DNA of 64,000 bases from Sutterella faecalis (lineage in GTDB: Bacteria > Pseudomonadota > Gammaproteobacteria > Burkholderiales > Burkholderiaceae_F): positions 868,001-932,000 of the forward strand of contig NZ_CP040882.1 in the NCBI RefSeq assembly GCF_006337085.1. Direction: 5' to 3'. The translations under genes were made by a program, and so were the position numbers. This document shows positions 43,973 through 52,843 of this stretch, one piece after another. How positions within the stretch are numbered: position 1 is the first letter of the stretch; the number at the start of each line of letters is the position of its first letter. The notes under the pieces were generated by a model, which ran no database searches, was not told the DNA's origin, and saw only the letters and a program-made list of their open reading frames with translations.

Positions 43973-44721
43973 CTGAATCCTCGATTCTTGCCGTCCGCAT
44001 TCATGCGGGCTTCAATGCGGGCGCCTTCCTCTCCGGCCTTCTCGCGCTCAACGATCTTCCCGGCGGCATGGCGGGCGCGTACCTGCGCATGCTCTTTCCC
44101 GCCATTGACTGCGGCCTTGAATATGCGCCCCGCTACGTCAATTCCATCCGCGGCATGTCAGCGCGAATTCTGGCGCCGAAGGAGCACGCCCACCGGCATC
44201 CGGCAGACATCCGGGCGATCTACGACAAGAGCCGGCTCTCGGATGGCGCGCGCGCCCTTGCCGACCGCGTCTGGCAGGTGCTTGCCGGAGCGGAGGCAAA
44301 AGTGCACGGCATGACGATGGACGAGGTGCATTTTCACGAAGTCGGCCGCATGGCCAATATTCTCGCCATCGGACTCTCGGCAGAACTCTTCCTCAAAATG
44401 AACATCTCGCGCATCGTTGCAAGCCCCATTCCAATGAACGAGGGCGAAGTCGAATGCGCCCACGGGCTTCTCCCCTACCCGGCTCCGGCCATGTTCACGA
44501 TGCTCGAGGGCGTTGCCGTCAGAGCATCCTCTGGCAAGGGGGAGCTCGTCACCCCGACGGGACTCGCGATTCTGAAGGGATTCGGCGCCGAATTCGGTCC
44601 CTGGCCCGAAATGACGATTGAGAAGGCGGCTCAGATCTTTGTCTGGGGTTCGTCCTTTGAGGGCGTCCCCAACGGCTCGCGCTTTTTCCTGGGTTCGCCC
44701 GCGCCTGCGGCTGCCGAATAA
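43969..44721 (+). CDS. Short, divergent LarC-like protein (LarC1 part only)
   Basis: At 250 residues it covers only the N-terminal part of LarC (normally about 400). It keeps DEVHFHEVGRMANI, HGLLPYPAPAMFTML and VTPTGLAILKGFG. It lacks the usual N-terminal DCFSGXXGDM motif (RIHAGFNAGAFLSG here) and the Asp residues after HEVG. The C-terminal nickel-inserting half is absent: a terminator follows 32 bp after the stop and I see no second frame for a programmed frameshift product. It may be a degenerate or repurposed LarC, or cooperate with a LarC2 encoded elsewhere. Coupled to larB by an ATGA overlap. Confidence 0.65.
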   Translation: MTESSILAVRIHAGFNAGAFLSGLLALNDLPGGMAGAYLRMLFPAIDCGLEYAPRYVNSIRGMSARILAPKEHAHRHPADIRAIYDKSRLSDGARALADRVWQVLAGAEAKVHGMTMDEVHFHEVGRMANILAIGLSAELFLKMNISRIVASPIPMNEGEVECAHGLLPYPAPAMFTMLEGVAVRASSGKGELVTPTGLAILKGFGAEFGPWPEMTIEKAAQIFVWGSSFEGVPNGSRFFLGSPAPAAAE

Positions 44722-44753
44722 GACCTTAGGCCCGCCCATTCTCCTTTTGAAAG

Positions 44754-44793
44754 AAAAGCCTCCGTCCGGCAGGAGCCGGTTCCGGAGGCTTTT
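44754..44793 (+). terminator. Bidirectional terminator between larC and the AraC-family gene
   Basis: AAAAGCCTCCG pairs with CGGAGGCTTTT (about 44754-44764 with 44782-44792); T-rich sequence follows on the minus strand too (TTTTCTTTC). Confidence 0.85.
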
Positions 44794-44818
44794 CATCGAT
44801 TGAGGCGCAGCGCTCAGA

Positions 44819-45913
44819 TCAGGTCGGCAGCTGCCGGATCCTGCGCCGGTAGGCGGCCGGCGAGCACCCGAACCAGCGCGAGCACGAGCGCGAGAAGTTG
44901 CTCGGATCCGAGAAGCCGATCGTATAGGCAATCTCCGTGATCGACCGTTCGGTATGCGCGAGCGCATCGTGCGCGAACTGCTTCTTATGCTTGTCAACGA
45001 GGTGAACGAATACGGCGCCCTCTTCCTCAAGACGGCGCTGCAGGGTGCGCGCGGACAAATTCAGACGGCCGGCAACATCCGGAATGCGAACGCTCTCGCC
45101 CGCTCTCAAAAGGGCTTCGATTTCCTCTTCGACGCGAACGGTGAAGGAGAACTGACGAACACGATTGAGATACTGGCGGACAACCTGCTCATTGGCCTCG
45201 CGCAGCATGGCGTTCTGAGCGGCATAAGGCTCCATCACATCGTGATAGGCAAAGCGAATCGTTGCACGGTCCGAGCTCTTGGTGTCAACAGCACAGCCGA
45301 AATATTCTTCAAGACGCGAGACTTCCGCCCGTTCCGCACGGGAAAGCGGAATCCTCACTTCAACAGGCGTCACGGCATGCTGAGAAAGCGAGTTGGCCTG
45401 CCTGAAGATGAAGGCAAGAACGCAGAGAAGCGCCGCATGACGCGCTTCATACCCATGAAGGGTCTTAAGGGTGAGCGTCGACCCGGAACTGTCGTGCGCG
45501 AGGCTCGCGTCCATCGTCGTTGAAATCACCTTGGCGTAGCGAGCCGTCAGGTCGAGCACCTGGGCGAGCGAATGACTCGTAATGATGGCAAGCCCAAGAC
45601 CGTGGAGCGTCGGCGCCTGCATTTCCTGTCCGCACTTGAGGCCGATAAGTTCATCGCCCGTTGCGCTGATGAGCGCCTCCCAGAAGCGGCGCACGTTCAT
45701 CGCCGGGAAGCGCGCATCGGGAACCGTGAGGAGCGAAGAATCCATGCCGACGCGCTTCAGAATGGCTTCGGGCTCAACGCCGTAGCCTCGCGCGGTCTGG
45801 CAGATCGACCGGATCCAGCTTGCAAGAATGCTGTCGCCGAGGGGCAGATGCGCATCATCATCAGGAATAGGCTTCCCCTCGAGCGGAAGAGGAAGACGAA
45901 TCTCATCGGACAT
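44819..45913 (-). CDS. AraC-family regulator with OruR/arabinose-binding-type N-terminal domain
   Basis: The 364-residue protein has the long N-terminal domain typical of OruR/ArgR-like AraC regulators (GDSILASWIRSICQTARGYG; GLKCGQEMQAPTLHGLGLAI; RHAALLCVLAFIFRQ). The C-terminal HTH pair is SVRIPDVAGRLNLSARTLQRRLEEEG and SITEIAYTIGFSDPSNFSRSCSRWFG. It lies at the downstream end of the ureide genes in the same direction but behind a terminator, so it is a separate unit. Its position makes it a candidate regulator of the allantoin genes, which share repeated upstream motifs (49321-49343, 51272-51296). No ligand can be read from the sequence. Confidence 0.8.
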   Translation of the reverse strand: MSDEIRLPLPLEGKPIPDDDAHLPLGDSILASWIRSICQTARGYGVEPEAILKRVGMDSSLLTVPDARFPAMNVRRFWEALISATGDELIGLKCGQEMQAPTLHGLGLAIITSHSLAQVLDLTARYAKVISTTMDASLAHDSSGSTLTLKTLHGYEARHAALLCVLAFIFRQANSLSQHAVTPVEVRIPLSRAERAEVSRLEEYFGCAVDTKSSDRATIRFAYHDVMEPYAAQNAMLREANEQVVRQYLNRVRQFSFTVRVEEEIEALLRAGESVRIPDVAGRLNLSARTLQRRLEEEGAVFVHLVDKHKKQFAHDALAHTERSITEIAYTIGFSDPSNFSRSCSRWFGCSPAAYRRRIRQLPT

Positions 45914-45996
45914 ATCGGGGAAAACCTCCTTTGGGTTCGGACGTTTACGGTACCAGAAAAATCCGCCGCTTGCGGCAGTCTATCAAGGCACCCGCG

Positions 45997-46033
45997 AAAA
46001 AAAAGCCGGCCGAGGTAAACCCTGGGCCGGCCC
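45997..46033 (-). terminator. Terminator of the carbamate kinase gene
   Basis: GCCGGCC / GGCCGGC (46005-46011 with 46025-46031) is followed on the minus strand by TTTTTTTT. Confidence 0.85.
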
Positions 46034-46093
46034 AAAAACGCGGAGGAAAAAATCACATGCTCGAATCTATCGCTTCAGATTCGATCAGGAGCA

Positions 46094-47020
46094 TCAGCCG
46101 TAAATGACGCCCTCTTCTTTGACGACGCGGGTGCCGGCCTTGCCCGCGAGAATCTTGTCGATCTCGGAAAGGGCGCCGATCACAGCGGTCTTGCCCGTCT
46201 TCTCGACGAAGCGGCAGGCAGCCTCAACCTTCGGCCCCATCGAGCCCTTGGCGAAGCCGAATTCGCGCAGCGACTTCGGATCGGACTGAACGATCTTCTT
46301 CTGATCGGGCTTGCCCCAGTTGATGTAGGCGCCGTCAACGTCAGTGGCGATGACGAAGAGATCAGCATCGAGGGAGGCTGCGAGCACGGACGAAGCGAGA
46401 TCCTTGTCGATCACGGCTTCAGCGCCGACGAGCTTGCCGTCCTTGTCGAAGTAGGTCGGAACACCGCCGCCGCCGCAGCAGATGACGATGTGGCCGTTTT
46501 CAACGAGAGTCTTCAGAGGAGCGAGACCCCAAATGCGCTTCGGATCCGGGCTCGGAACCACACGGCGCCACTTGTCGTTGTCGGGAGCGATCGTCCAGCC
46601 GTGCTGCTTGGCGAGCTGTTCGGCTTCTTCCTTGTCGTAGACGGGGCCGACAGGCTTCGTCGGATTCTTGAAGGCGGGATCTTCAGGATCAACCTGCGTC
46701 TGCGTGAGAATCGTCGCGAGCGTGGCGGTCTTCGGCACGTAGTTGACGAGTTCCTGCTGAATCATGTAGCCGATCATGCCGACCGATTCGGCGCCGATCA
46801 CGTCGAGCGGATACATCGGCACTTTCTTGTAGGCATTGTTCTGGAGAGCAAGAAGGCCGACCTGCGGGCCGTTGCCGTGCGTAATCACGAGCTCGTTGCC
46901 TTCATAGGCCTTGGCAATCTGCTTGCAGGCGATGGAAACGTTTTCGCGCTGGTTTTCGCAGAGCATCGGCTCACCGCGCTTCAAAAGGGCATTGCCGCCC
47001 AGAGCAATAACAAGACGCAT
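46094..47020 (-). CDS. arcC: Carbamate kinase
   Basis: A 308-residue amino-acid-kinase-fold enzyme: [16 protein letters not shown] at the start, [16 protein letters not shown] near residue 50, [13 protein letters not shown] and [14 protein letters not shown] further on. It converts carbamoyl phosphate plus ADP into ATP, carbon dioxide and ammonia, and would be the energy-yielding last step of ureide breakdown here. I start at ATG 47020 ([10 protein letters not shown]), preceded by AAAGGATT; the upstream in-frame ATG at 47056 adds 12 unmatched residues. It lies 177 bp downstream of the carbamoyltransferase gene, its likely supplier of carbamoyl phosphate; the gap contains a nested hairpin. Confidence 0.9.
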   Translation of the reverse strand: MRLVIALGGNALLKRGEPMLCENQRENVSIACKQIAKAYEGNELVITHGNGPQVGLLALQNNAYKKVPMYPLDVIGAESVGMIGYMIQQELVNYVPKTATLATILTQTQVDPEDPAFKNPTKPVGPVYDKEEAEQLAKQHGWTIAPDNDKWRRVVPSPDPKRIWGLAPLKTLVENGHIVICCGGGGVPTYFDKDGKLVGAEAVIDKDLASSVLAASLDADLFVIATDVDGAYINWGKPDQKKIVQSDPKSLREFGFAKGSMGPKVEAACRFVEKTGKTAVIGALSEIDKILAGKAGTRVVKEEGVIYG

Positions 47021-47048
47021 GACTGAAGAATCCTTTCTGGAGAGTATT

Positions 47049-47102
47049 GGGTTCAAGAGGCCGGAAGCGGTGTCCGGCCTCTGTGAAGAGACGCTTGAAC
47101 CC
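47049..47102 (-). other. Nested hairpin between carbamoyltransferase and carbamate kinase
   Basis: GGGTTCAAG / CTTGAACCC (47049-47057 with 47094-47102) encloses AGGCCGGA / TCCGGCCT. No U tract follows. It probably sets relative mRNA levels within the operon rather than ending it. Confidence 0.6.
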
Positions 47103-47197
47103 TTAAGCAGCAGAGCCCGAATGAATCAGGAAATATCGGTGTCGTCTGCTGCTTGTTTTCCGGGTCTAAGCGGATCCCCTGCTAAGGGCTAGCGGGA

Positions 47198-48226
47198 TCA
47201 GTTGACGCCGACGACGGCAGCGAGGAGCGCCATGCGCAGAGCGACGGAGAAGCCGATCGCGCGGAAGTAGAGCTGGTGCTCGGTGTTGTCGATGCCGAAG
47301 TCGAATTCGCCCGGGTTGCGCGGCAGCGAGTGATGCACGCCAACGGTCTTGCCGGTCTTCGCCTTGATGTTGCGGAGCATTTCGAGCGAGACGTAGTAGT
47401 TGGCCATCTTCTTTTCGAAGTCGGCGCGGTTCGGGTCATCCTTCTTGACCGAGCAGCCCGGCAGATAGATGAGGTCGACGTTCTTGTCGGCGTAGAGCTC
47501 TTCGTTCTGCTTCATCGTGAGGTCGAAGTGCTCTTCGAAGTTCGCGTTCATCTTGATGAGCTTCTGACGAACGACGTCCGGGGTGCGCAGTTCGCTCGTG
47601 CCCGTGTAAATGATCTTGGCGCCCATGGCGGCAAGAGCGAGGGCGAAGGACTGGCCGGAGCGGGCACGCGAGAGGTCAGGCGTGGCGATGGCGACGGTGA
47701 CCTTGGAGAGGTCGCCGAAAGCGCGCCAGCAGGTGTAGGAGTCGAGCAGACCCTGGGTCGGGTGCGTGACGTGGCCGTAGCCGCCCGAGATCACCGGAGC
47801 GCAGTGGCCTTCGATTTCCTTAAGGGCGCCGAGGGCTTCCTTGTCGTCCGGGTGACGCATGACGATGACGTCGGCGTATTCGCTCGTAACGCGCAGGCTG
47901 TCGGCGAGGGATTCGTTCTTCGCAACGGAGGAGTTGTGCGTCGGATCCGCTTCCGTGATCACGGAGCCGCCAAGACGATGCATGGCGTTTTCATGCGAGC
48001 AGCGGGTGCGGGTGGAGGGCTGGAAGAAGAGCGTGTAGAGAACCTTGCCGCGCAGCAGGTCGGTGCCGGTGCGCATGAACGGTTCGAGCATTTCAGCAGC
48101 CTGATAGAGCGAGAGGATTTCTTCGCGGGAGAAATCGTCGAGGAACGTGATGTTGCGGCCCTTCATGTGGGTGCCGGCGAGCGCTTCACGGATATCAAGG
48201 TGCTTGAAGTTGCTGTCGAGAGCCAT
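47198..48226 (-). CDS. Aspartate/ornithine-carbamoyltransferase-fold enzyme of the ureide cluster (YgeW/UTCase-like)
   Basis: The 342-residue enzyme has the carbamoyl-phosphate site FFQPSTRTRCSHENAM near residue 70 and the HPTQ motif (HVTHPTQGLLD) near 155 common to all transcarbamylases. The region that would bind an ornithine or aspartate side chain is different (VHHSLPRNPGEFDFGIDNTE). Next to carbamate kinase, ureidoglycine aminohydrolase and allantoinase, it most likely works in the phosphorolytic direction on a ureide such as ureidoglycine or oxalurate, giving carbamoyl phosphate. YgeW-like proteins in purine clusters are the closest functional parallel I know. Which ureide is used is inference. 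Confidence 0.8.
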   Translation of the reverse strand: MALDSNFKHLDIREALAGTHMKGRNITFLDDFSREEILSLYQAAEMLEPFMRTGTDLLRGKVLYTLFFQPSTRTRCSHENAMHRLGGSVITEADPTHNSSVAKNESLADSLRVTSEYADVIVMRHPDDKEALGALKEIEGHCAPVISGGYGHVTHPTQGLLDSYTCWRAFGDLSKVTVAIATPDLSRARSGQSFALALAAMGAKIIYTGTSELRTPDVVRQKLIKMNANFEEHFDLTMKQNEELYADKNVDLIYLPGCSVKKDDPNRADFEKKMANYYVSLEMLRNIKAKTGKTVGVHHSLPRNPGEFDFGIDNTEHQLYFRAIGFSVALRMALLAAVVGVN

Positions 48227-48310
48227 GGTGAAAATTCCTTGGGTGTTGGCTTATTTGCTATTGAAAAAGGTGCTTCTCGTCGCGGAGAAACAAGCGGCGG
48301 AATCTGGAAT

Positions 48311-48353
48311 GAAAGGGATGGCTTCAAAGACAGGGGGGGAAGGAAGCCATCCC
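48311..48353 (-). terminator. Terminator-like hairpin between ureidoglycine aminohydrolase and carbamoyltransferase
   Basis: GGGATGGCTTC / GAAGCCATCCC form an 11-bp stem (48343-48353 with 48315-48325); TTTC follows on the minus strand. It may only attenuate. Confidence 0.6.
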
Positions 48354-48410
48354 CTTCGCAGACGTTCGATGCCGGCAGGTTCTCCGGTCGACCGCTTTAG
48401 AGGAGATCGA

Positions 48411-49184
48411 TTAGATCTCGACGTCGCGGTTGCAGTCCTTCGAATAGATGTAGGAGAACGGGCCGCGGCCGATGCCGTAACCGGCCTGAACCGAGAAGGC
48501 GCCCATCCAGAGGAAGTCTTCCTTCTTCGTCGTGTACCAGGTGTCGTCGAGGAGGTACATGCCTTCGCCTTCGTAGATGTAGGCGCCGTGCTCCTGAACG
48601 TGCGTTTCGCAGATGTTGTGCGAGGCACCCGGATCAAAGGAGAGGATGTGCATGTTCATGTCGAAAGCTTCTTCAACAGGGAGGAAGTCCTTCACGTGAA
48701 CGTTGGCCATGCCGTCGTAGTCGCGGAAGGCGACTTCGTTGATGTTGCCGAAGACGCTCCAGGGCATGAGTCCCTTGGGATGGGGGATGTAGCGCTGCTT
48801 GTAAAGAAGGATGCGGCCTTCCTTGCCGTTGACGTTCTTGAAGCCGATGCCCTTGCCCGGAGCGGAGTAGGCATAGCCGCCCTGCGTGAGGACGCGCTTT
48901 TCGCCGGCGACGTCGACTTCGAGTTCGACTTCACCGTCAAGAACATAGATGAAGGCTTCTTCGTGTTCCTTAGCGCCGTAGGGGTAATCCGTGTGCGCCG
49001 TGGCGCCCAGGGTACCGATCAGCTGCACGAAGCCCGCGCCGATCTTGGGCGAGCAGAGAATCGTCATCTTGGCGTCGACGATTCCGGGAACCGTATTGAT
49101 CACGCGGCCCTGGGGGGTAATGATCGCAAAGTCCGCCTTGACGACTGAACGGTTGGAAAGCAGGTCCTGAGGATAACCAGGCAT
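48411..49184 (-). CDS. allE: (S)-ureidoglycine aminohydrolase
   Basis: A 257-residue bicupin. The C-terminal cupin carries the manganese site pattern: MNMHILSFDPGASHNICETHVQEHGAYIYEGEG (Glu, His, His, Gln-type ligands near residues 195-215). It releases ammonia from ureidoglycine to give ureidoglycolate, the third step of allantoin degradation. The start is ATG 49184 (MPGYPQDLLSNR): GAAGGAG sits six bases upstream, and the alternative TTG five codons earlier would overlap that ribosome-binding site. It heads the allE-carbamoyltransferase-carbamate kinase group. Allantoate amidohydrolase (AllC) and ureidoglycolate dehydrogenase (AllD) are not in the window. Confidence 0.9.
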   Translation of the reverse strand: MPGYPQDLLSNRSVVKADFAIITPQGRVINTVPGIVDAKMTILCSPKIGAGFVQLIGTLGATAHTDYPYGAKEHEEAFIYVLDGEVELEVDVAGEKRVLTQGGYAYSAPGKGIGFKNVNGKEGRILLYKQRYIPHPKGLMPWSVFGNINEVAFRDYDGMANVHVKDFLPVEEAFDMNMHILSFDPGASHNICETHVQEHGAYIYEGEGMYLLDDTWYTTKKEDFLWMGAFSVQAGYGIGRGPFSYIYSKDCNRDVEI

Positions 49185-49320
49185 CTGAAACTCCTTCAAC
49201 TAACTGTAAGAGTGGTTGCTTTTTTCGCCTCGAAGCCCTTGGCAGCATCCTTGAGTTCCGGCCCTGCCCTGGCTTTGATTTGATCTTCGGAAAGCGTGTT
49301 CCGTTGAATTGAACTATAGG

Positions 49321-49343
49321 CGCTAAATGACTTTTCTCATGCG
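49321..49343. repeat. Operator-like repeat upstream of allE, copy 1
   Basis: AATGACTTTTC followed by a CATGCG/TATGCG tail: here CTAAATGACTTTTCTCATGC. A near-identical sequence lies upstream of the permease at 51272-51296. Further upstream (49478-49497) CTTATGACATGTCAC resembles a second motif near the permease. Confidence 0.5.
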
Positions 49344-49520
49344 CCCACCGCGTCAAGGTCATGTCATTACGCGACACGCATCTACATCGTTTTCTCTTAT
49401 TACTTTATTTATTTTTTATATTTTTCAATATGTTTAAAAACATTACCCGACAAATGCCTTAGGGTTAACATGACGCTCGATATCAACTTATGACATGTCA
49501 CTTGTCTTTTTACGCCACGA

Positions 49521-49576
49521 AAAATAACAAAGAAAAGGCGCTGCGATGGGAAGAACAACTTCCCGCCGCAACGCCT
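49521..49576 (-). terminator. Terminator of the allantoin permease gene
   Basis: On the minus strand AGGCGTTGCG pairs (one mismatch) with CGCAGCGCCT around an inner GGGAA/TTCCC stem, then TTTTCTTTG. Confidence 0.75.
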
Positions 49577-49618
49577 CAATGCCCTCGTTTCAGGGACTTT
49601 TTTTCTCAAGGAGGATGG

Positions 49619-51045
49619 TTAGTCGCGAATAATGTCGGAATGCGCAATCCAGCGATAGACGCCGGCAGCCATGAAGGCGCCGATGAAGAAGGTGAAGTTG
49701 CCGATGCCGCTGCCCGAATCAAGCATCATCGCTGCAACGCTCGCAATGCCCGCGGGAATGAGCGCAGCTACAGCCTTCCAGTTGACGCCGTGGCGGTACC
49801 AGTAGCTCCCTTCCCGGCTGGTGCTGTAAAGGTCGTGCACGACAACGTGACGGCGCTTGATGTAGTAGTAGTCGATGATGAGGATGCCGTAGACGGGGCC
49901 GATGAGAGCGGCGAGAACGTCAACCGTAACGTGAATCACCTCAGGCGAGCTGAAGAGATTCCAGGGCAGGAGCGCGACCGAGAGAACAGAAGCCACAAGA
50001 CCGCCCGTGCGCCAGGAAATGTATTTCGGGAAGATGTTCGAAATGTCGAATGCTGCCGAAACGAAGTTGGCGACAATGTTGACGCCCACCGTGGCAATCA
50101 GCATCGTGAGGCCGAGAATCAGTACGGCCGTCTTGTTGTCGAGCTTGCCCATGACTTCAATCGGGTCGACGATGAGTTCGCCGAAGACCACGGGAGTTCC
50201 CGAAATCGTCACCACAGCAATGAGAGAGAAGAAGACGAAGTTGACGGGAAGACCCCAGAAGTTGCCGCGCTTCATCTGCGAGGGACTCTTTGCGTAGCGC
50301 GAGAAGTCGCCGAAATTAAGCGTCGGTCCGCAGAAGTAGGAGACCACCAGTGCAGCGCCCACAATCATCGTCCAGATGGTTTCGCTCGCGGTCATTTCCT
50401 TTTCGGTGAGCGAGAAGCTGATGTTTTCCCAGGCAGCTTCACGTACGATCAGCACCATCAGAACGAGCATGGCGATGTAGACAATCGGGCCGGCCCAGTC
50501 CATGAAGCGGCGGATCGCTTCCATGTTGCAGAGAAAGAGCGCGGTCTGGAGAACCCACATTGCTGCAAAGCAGTACCACCCGAGCGTCGAAAGGCCGAGG
50601 ATGTTGTCGTGAGTGAGGCTCACGAGATCAGGCCACTCGTAGAGCACGACGATCATGAGCGCGGCGCTCGCCAGATAGGTCTGAATGCCGTACCAGACGA
50701 CGGCAATGCCGCCTCGGATAAGCGCCGGAATATTCGCGCCGAAGACGCCGTAGGTCATGCGCGAAATCACCGGGAACGGCACGGCAAGCTTCTGGCTCGG
50801 CACGCCGATGATGTTGGCAAGGCCCTGAATAATGACAATGCCGACAATCAGGAAACAAAGACCTGCCAGCCGGCCAGACCGAGCGAGAAGAGCGTGCCGG
50901 CAAAGATGTAGCCGCCGGCACTGTGAACGTCCGACATCCAGAAGGCGAAGATGTTGTACCAGTTCCAGGTTTGTTTTGAGGGAAGAAGATCCTTGTTCGC
51001 GAGAACACTCTCAGAGAGTGCCTGCGTCGAAGTTCGATCGTCCAT
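49619..51045 (-). pseudogene. NCS1-family allantoin-type permease, broken by a 1-nt frameshift
   Basis: Two frames together make one NCS1 transporter. The first (from ATG 51045, with GAGGAG upstream) encodes LANKDLLPSKQTWNWYNIFAFWMSDVHSAGGYIFAG and stops at 50848. The second frame resumes with LIVGIVIIQGLANIIGVPSQKLAVPFPVISRMTYGVFGANIPA and runs to 49619. They join in a short T-rich stretch on the minus strand at 50851-50860, where TTTGTTTCC would need one more base. The helices and the NWYN, GANIPA and FGDFSR motifs fit PucI/allantoin permeases. Either the gene is a recent pseudogene or the base call is wrong. In this sequence no full-length permease is made. Confidence 0.8.
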
Positions 51046-51271
51046 GGTATGCACTCCTCGGAAAAGTTTCTTATATGTTGTTTTCTGCAACAACTCGTAT
51101 TCTCAGAAGACCGGCGCTTCGGGTCGATAGCTTTAGGCGACAAGAAAATGGCTTTTTACGCCAAATAAAAATCTCATTTAACACGTTGTTTTATATGTAT
51201 TTATTTAGGAAGATTTGTCTCAGAACATTCCCTTACAAAATCATTGGTGGCGTGAAATGACATAAGAAATG

Positions 51272-51296
51272 CGGCTAATGACTTTTCCTTATGCGG
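51272..51296. repeat. Operator-like repeat upstream of the allantoin permease, copy 2
   Basis: CTAATGACTTTTCCTTATGC matches the copy upstream of allE (49321-49343) at nearly every base. GGCGTGAAATGACATAAG lies just upstream (51250-51267). Confidence 0.5.
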
Positions 51297-51374
51297 TTTG
51301 TCCAAATATTCGGCGGCAGAAAACTTGTTTTTGTGTGCACCAGACCGCTCCTGATCCGGATCTTCCTTGGTAAA

Positions 51375-51419
51375 CAAAAAAGCCGGGGGAGTTGAATGAA
51401 CTCTTTCCCGGCTTTTTTA
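51375..51419 (-). terminator. Terminator of the allantoinase gene
   Basis: AAAAAAGCCGGG / CCCGGCTTTTTT (51375-51386 with 51407-51418), with T tracts on both strands. Confidence 0.9.
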
Positions 51420-51467
51420 TTGGAGGCGCCTTTTCAAAATAAGCGCCTCAGCAGCATGAGGTTGTCT

Positions 51468-52826
51468 TTAGGCGGCAATCGTCATGCGGCGGCCCATCGG
51501 CTTTTCGGAAACGCCCTTTTCAAGGCTCCAGGCAAGATTGCCGCGCACGAGGGTGTGCGTGATGCGGCAGTCGATCCTGCGGCCTTCGTAGGCAGAGAAC
51601 TTGTTCTTGTAGAGCAGATCCTCGGCCTTGAGCACGTAGCTCGATTTCGGATCGATGAGCACGAGGTCGGCATCGAAGCCGAGCGCGATTTCACCCTTGC
51701 CCTTCAGGCGGAAGCGGCGTGCGGCTCCGGTGGAGAGCGCCCTGGCGAGCGTTACAGGGCTGATGCCGTGCTTCAGAACCGCTTCGTCAAACATGGCGTC
51801 AACGCAGTTCTGGCAGCCGCTGATGCCGCCCCAGGCGTCGAACGCATTGTCCGAAGACTTGAGGTCGAACGTGCAGGGCGAGTGGTCGGAAACGAGCATC
51901 TCGATTCGGCCTTCGGCAAGGAGCTCCCACATGCGGCGCTGATGAGCGCGATCGCGGATCGGGGGTGAGCACTTGGCCTTCGGACCGATCGCATCCAGAT
52001 CCTCAGTTGCAAGGAGGAAGTAGTGCGGGCAGGATTCGAAGCTCGCGTCGACGCCGCGGGCGCGGGCGCGTTCGACCTCTTCAACCGCTTCAGGGCAGGA
52101 GCAGTGCGCGATATGAATGCGGCAGCCGGCAGCTTCCGCGATCATGAGCACGCGATGCACAGCCTCGACTTCCGTGAAGATCGGGCGGGAGGCAACGTAG
52201 TCGGCAAGAGACTTCTTGCCGCTCGCACGCGCTTCCGCACCGAGGCCGTCCGTGATCGTCGCGTTTTCGCAGTGAACAACGAGGAGACCGTCCTTCTTTG
52301 CGATTTCGCGGGCGCCCTGGTAGAGCTCCCAGTCGGTCACGTTTTTGAAGTCGCCGGGCTTGCCGGAACCGCAGGTTGCAACGAAGGCCTTGAAGGCAGC
52401 GACGCCGGCGTCCGCGAGGGGCGCGAGATCGGCGAGGTTCCAGGGAACGAGGCCGCCCATCGGGGCGAAGTCGACCCAGCACTGGCCTTCAGCGGACTTC
52501 AGCTTGATTTCGAGACTCGGAATATCCGTCGTGCAGGGAATCTGGTTGAGGGGCATCTCGACGAACGAGGTGATGCCGCCCGCAGCCATGGCCTGCGTAC
52601 CCGTGCGGTAGCCTTCCCATTCGGTGCGGCCGGGCTCGGAGAGGTGCATGTGCGGATCGACCATGCCGGGGAGAACGTATTCGCCGGCGGCGTCGATTTC
52701 TTCGCGGGCAGGTTCCTCAATGCGGTTTGAAAGGCGAACAATCACGCCGTCCTTCACGCCGATGTCGAGAGACTCAACGGCTTCAGTCGTAACAACCTGT
52801 CCGTTGCGGATGATGAGATCGAGCAT
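51468..52826 (-). CDS. allB: Allantoinase (cyclic amidohydrolase family)
   Basis: A 452-residue TIM-barrel amidohydrolase. Metal ligands are visible in MVDPHMHLSEPGRTEWEGY near residue 60, the carbamylated-lysine strand AAFKAFVA near 145, VVHCEN near 185, HIAHCSC near 240 and the Asp in SDHSPC near 315. It opens allantoin to allantoate. The EPGRTEWEGY sequence and lack of a CAD-like dihydroorotase loop support AllB over PyrC or hydantoinase. It lies 17 bp downstream of the YfcC-type carrier gene and ends at a strong terminator, so the two form an operon. GGAGTGAAAG precedes the ATG. Confidence 0.9.
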   Translation of the reverse strand: MLDLIIRNGQVVTTEAVESLDIGVKDGVIVRLSNRIEEPAREEIDAAGEYVLPGMVDPHMHLSEPGRTEWEGYRTGTQAMAAGGITSFVEMPLNQIPCTTDIPSLEIKLKSAEGQCWVDFAPMGGLVPWNLADLAPLADAGVAAFKAFVATCGSGKPGDFKNVTDWELYQGAREIAKKDGLLVVHCENATITDGLGAEARASGKKSLADYVASRPIFTEVEAVHRVLMIAEAAGCRIHIAHCSCPEAVEEVERARARGVDASFESCPHYFLLATEDLDAIGPKAKCSPPIRDRAHQRRMWELLAEGRIEMLVSDHSPCTFDLKSSDNAFDAWGGISGCQNCVDAMFDEAVLKHGISPVTLARALSTGAARRFRLKGKGEIALGFDADLVLIDPKSSYVLKAEDLLYKNKFSAYEGRRIDCRITHTLVRGNLAWSLEKGVSEKPMGRRMTIAA

Positions 52827-52843
52827 TTGCTTCTTTCACTCCA

